A DNA stretch of 34,465 nt from Nitrospirota bacterium (lineage in GTDB: Bacteria; Nitrospirota; Thermodesulfovibrionia; Thermodesulfovibrionales; JdFR-85). The position numbers were made by a program, and so were the translations under genes. The stretch covers positions 1 to 34,465 of the forward strand of contig WGER01000020.1 in assembly GCA_015492645.1 (NCBI GenBank). Reading direction: 5' to 3'. The notes under the pieces were generated by a model that worked only from the letters and a program-made list of their open reading frames with translations, did not search any database and was not told the origin of the DNA. Positions 33,083 to 34,465 of the stretch are shown here, piece by piece (the stretch's first letter is position 1; every line of letters starts with the position of its first letter).

Positions 33083-33103
33083 AAAAGTGTAGTTAAGAAT
33101 CAC

Positions 33104-33119
33104 AGCAACTTTAATGCCA
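33104..33119 (-). promoter_or_regulatory. Candidate sigma-54 (-24/-12) promoter of the symporter operon
   Basis: On the minus strand the bases read TGGCATTAAAGTTGCT. The invariant GG and GC dinucleotides are exactly 10 bp apart, and the flanks agree well with TGGCAC-N5-TTGCW. Transcription would start about 12 bp on, near 33093, leaving an 11-nt leader before the ATG at 33082. No such match was noticed upstream of the other operons examined. Confidence 0.65.
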
Positions 33120-33151
33120 GTTGTGAAGGAAGGCTAAAAAACCTCAAGTTT

Positions 33152-33170
33152 TCAACATATTAAATGTTGA
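33152..33170. promoter_or_regulatory. Perfect palindrome, possible activator site
   Basis: TCAACAT (33152-33158) and ATGTTGA (33164-33170) form a perfect 7-bp inverted repeat around ATTAA. Its centre is about 68 bp upstream of the predicted sigma-54 start site, a plausible place for an enhancer-binding regulator, though closer than usual. No regulator gene is adjacent. Confidence 0.4.
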
Positions 33171-33254
33171 TCTACTGTGGAGATCTTCGCTGAAATGTAA
33201 CTTAAAGTAATGGATGAGAATATTCGTTACATTGTGTTTCTGGGTTCAGAACCA

Positions 33255-33282
33255 TTGTTAAATAAGGGGTTTTGCTTAAAAT
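33255..33282 (+). promoter_or_regulatory. Candidate sigma-70 promoter for htpX
   Basis: TTGTTA (33255-33260) and TAAAAT (33277-33282) are 16 bp apart, roughly 95 bp before the htpX ATG. Each matches the consensus at four to five of six positions. No heat-shock-type element was recognised. Confidence 0.3.
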
Positions 33283-33378
33283 TCATCCTTACGGTCCACT
33301 TGTCATAGGAGGCTCAATTCTGTTATTAATATTAATAGGGCTTGGCCCGTTAATTACTGCTAATGAGGGAGGTTCCCT

Positions 33379-34221
33379 ATGAATACATTTAAGACATTTA
33401 TGTTGTTACTGATACTCACCCTATTTTTCATCTGGATAGGGGGATTGATTGGTGGAAAGGCAGGGATGACCGTTGCTCTGATATTTGCCGGGTTGATGAA
33501 CTTCTTTGCCTACTGGTTTAGCGATAAGGTGGTCCTTGCCATGTATCGAGCACGGGAGGTGACAGAGGCAGAGGCCCCTGAGTTGTACTCCATTGTGAGG
33601 TCCCTTGCCCAGAAGGCGGGGATGCCGATGCCGAGGGTTTATATAATCAATGAAGAGCAACCGAATGCCTTTGCCACGGGCAGGAGCCCCAAACATGCAG
33701 CAGTTGCTGTTACTACAGGGATAATGAGAATTCTGTCACCTGAGGAACTCGCCGGGGTGATAGGACATGAACTGGCCCATATAAAGCACAGGGATGTGTT
33801 GATCAGCACTGTGGCAGCCACGATTGCGGGCGCTATAAGTTATCTTGCCCAGATGGCCCAGTGGGCCTTCATATTTGGAGGTTACAGGGGGGATGATGAC
33901 GAAGGTGGACATCCTGTGGTTGCCCTAATAATGATGATAATTGCCCCCATAATAGCGCTTATCGTACAGATGGCGATCTCCAGATCAAGGGAGTTTGCAG
34001 CAGATGCAGGTGGGGCAAGGATTGCAGGTAATCCGAGGTTTCTCGCCAATGCCTTGAGAAAACTCCAGTGGGCTACCCAGAGGATACCCATGCATGCCAA
34101 CCCTGCCACCTCTCATATGTTTATTGTAAACCCCTTATCAGGTAAAAGCCTTGTAAAGCTCTTCAGCACCCACCCACCTATTGAGGAGAGGATTGCAAGG
34201 CTTGAGGCGATGAGTCTTTAA
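33379..34221 (+). CDS. htpX: HtpX-family membrane zinc metalloprotease
   Basis: A 280-residue M48 peptidase that in E. coli helps FtsH clear misfolded membrane proteins. Two N-terminal helices (about 5-25 and 28-48) precede the catalytic site [10 protein letters not shown], with zinc ligands H130 and H134 and catalytic E131; the third ligand is the glutamate in [11 protein letters not shown] (near 206). Two further hydrophobic segments lie at about 142-170 and 178-200. Length matches the compact HtpX type. A GGGAGG site precedes the ATG. It is monocistronic here, divergent from the symporter operon across a 296-bp gap containing the promoters listed. Confidence 0.95.
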   Translation: MNTFKTFMLLLILTLFFIWIGGLIGGKAGMTVALIFAGLMNFFAYWFSDKVVLAMYRAREVTEAEAPELYSIVRSLAQKAGMPMPRVYIINEEQPNAFATGRSPKHAAVAVTTGIMRILSPEELAGVIGHELAHIKHRDVLISTVAATIAGAISYLAQMAQWAFIFGGYRGDDDEGGHPVVALIMMIIAPIIALIVQMAISRSREFAADAGGARIAGNPRFLANALRKLQWATQRIPMHANPATSHMFIVNPLSGKSLVKLFSTHPPIEERIARLEAMSL

Positions 34222-34230
34222 CTTGGAATT

Positions 34231-34251
34231 CCCCGTGGTCTTGCCACGGGG
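34231..34251. terminator. Hairpin after htpX, weak terminator candidate
   Basis: CCCCGTGG (34231-34238) and CCACGGGG (34244-34251) form a perfect 8-bp stem with loop TCTTG, starting 9 bp after the htpX stop; AACTT/AAGTT can pair further out. The downstream sequence is only mildly T-rich, so termination strength is doubtful. Confidence 0.5.
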
Positions 34252-34281
34252 ATGAAGTTATTGTGATAAGGGCGAGGATGA

Positions 34282-34343
34282 ATTTACGATTTTCCGGGGA
34301 CCCTGTTTTGAGGCAGTGATCCCTGAAAGATCGTAGATTTTTC
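34282..34343. repeat. Inverted intergenic repeat, copy B of the dispersed repeat
   Basis: TTTACGATTTTCCGGGGACC at the left is matched in inverted orientation at about 15 of 20 positions by TCTACGATCTTTCAGGGATC (minus strand) at the right. The right arm, read on the minus strand, also aligns with the hairpin at 20961-20990 (shared TACGAT, GGGATC, TGCC and AAAC with the same spacing). No coding potential. Confidence 0.4.
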
Positions 34344-34377
34344 AGGGCCTCAATCTACCCTAAAATCCCCTCATTTT

Positions 34378-34463
34378 AATAACTATTTTCAAAAGTTATT
34401 TTTAAATATCAATAAGTTAGACAAAAATATCAAGCAATTTTGATAGTTATTAATAATAACTAT
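34378..34463. repeat. A/T-rich tail with repeated AATAACTAT motif
   Basis: AATAACTAT occurs at 34378-34386 and 34455-34463, and its complement ATAGTTATT at 34443-34451; the last two form an inverted repeat with a 3-bp centre. A further AGTTATT (34394-34400) pairs with the first copy. No gene is visible from here to the window end. Could be operator or promoter DNA of the next gene. Confidence 0.35.
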
Positions 34464-34465
34464 GC

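Noticed and set aside
33101-33103. GTG start for the CNB-CBS-DUF294 protein
   Set aside because: It lies upstream of the transcription start predicted from the sigma-54 site, and has no ribosome-binding site; the ATG at 33082 is preferred.

Overview
The window looks like a chromosomal segment of a diderm (Gram-negative), anaerobic bacterium, probably thermophilic. The diderm call rests on Pal and YbgF lipoproteins. The anaerobic call rests on a selenocysteine-containing NAD-linked formate dehydrogenase next to formate-tetrahydrofolate ligase. The thermophily hint is the strong preference for AGG/AGA arginine and ATA isoleucine codons in the housekeeping genes. The mixture would fit a Nitrospirota (Thermodesulfovibrio-like) or Desulfobacterota member, but no 16S or other marker is present, so the taxon is inference.

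Region 1 (1-4785) is the end of a defence-type operon on the + strand. It holds the C-terminus of a DUF1156-type DNA methylase (cut by the window edge), a lone MNT nucleotidyltransferase with an intact GSx10DxD motif, a DUF499 AAA+ ATPase, and an unrecognised 314-residue protein with an Ada-like His/Cys zinc-site pattern. This block is visibly more A/T-rich than what follows. A 122-bp palindromic MITE-like element and a short gene remnant separate it from the core chromosome.

Region 2 (5029-12464) holds housekeeping genes: yggU/DUF167, ribD (riboflavin), a DinG-type helicase, mtnA (methionine salvage), pal and ybgF (envelope), and moaA (molybdopterin). Two small minus-strand genes of unknown function converge on moaA.

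Region 3 (12602-20846) has glgB and a GH57/DUF3536 glycosidase (glycogen or alpha-glucan metabolism), converging on a long-form purL on the minus strand.

Region 4 (21107-28384) is a formate operon: NuoE-like subunit, NuoF-like NAD-binding subunit, selenoprotein FdhA, a stand-alone cyclic-nucleotide-binding protein, and fhs, ending at a strong terminator. FdhA is interrupted by an in-frame TGA at 24384-24386. A hairpin with a GGUCU loop follows 18 nt downstream, matching a bacterial SECIS, so 23346-26021 should be read as one selenoprotein gene. FdhA/B and Fhs together interconvert CO2, formate and formyl-THF, the start of the Wood-Ljungdahl methyl branch or of the reductive glycine route.

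Region 5 (28383-33082, minus) is an acetate/organic-acid uptake operon: a CNB-CBS-DUF294 protein, a DEDDh exonuclease, a DUF4212 small subunit and a sodium:solute symporter. A sequence closely matching a sigma-54 -24/-12 promoter lies just upstream, with a perfect palindrome as a possible activator site. Region 6 (33379-34465) is htpX followed by an A/T-rich intergenic tail with dispersed and inverted repeats. No rRNA, tRNA, CRISPR array or transposase gene was seen.
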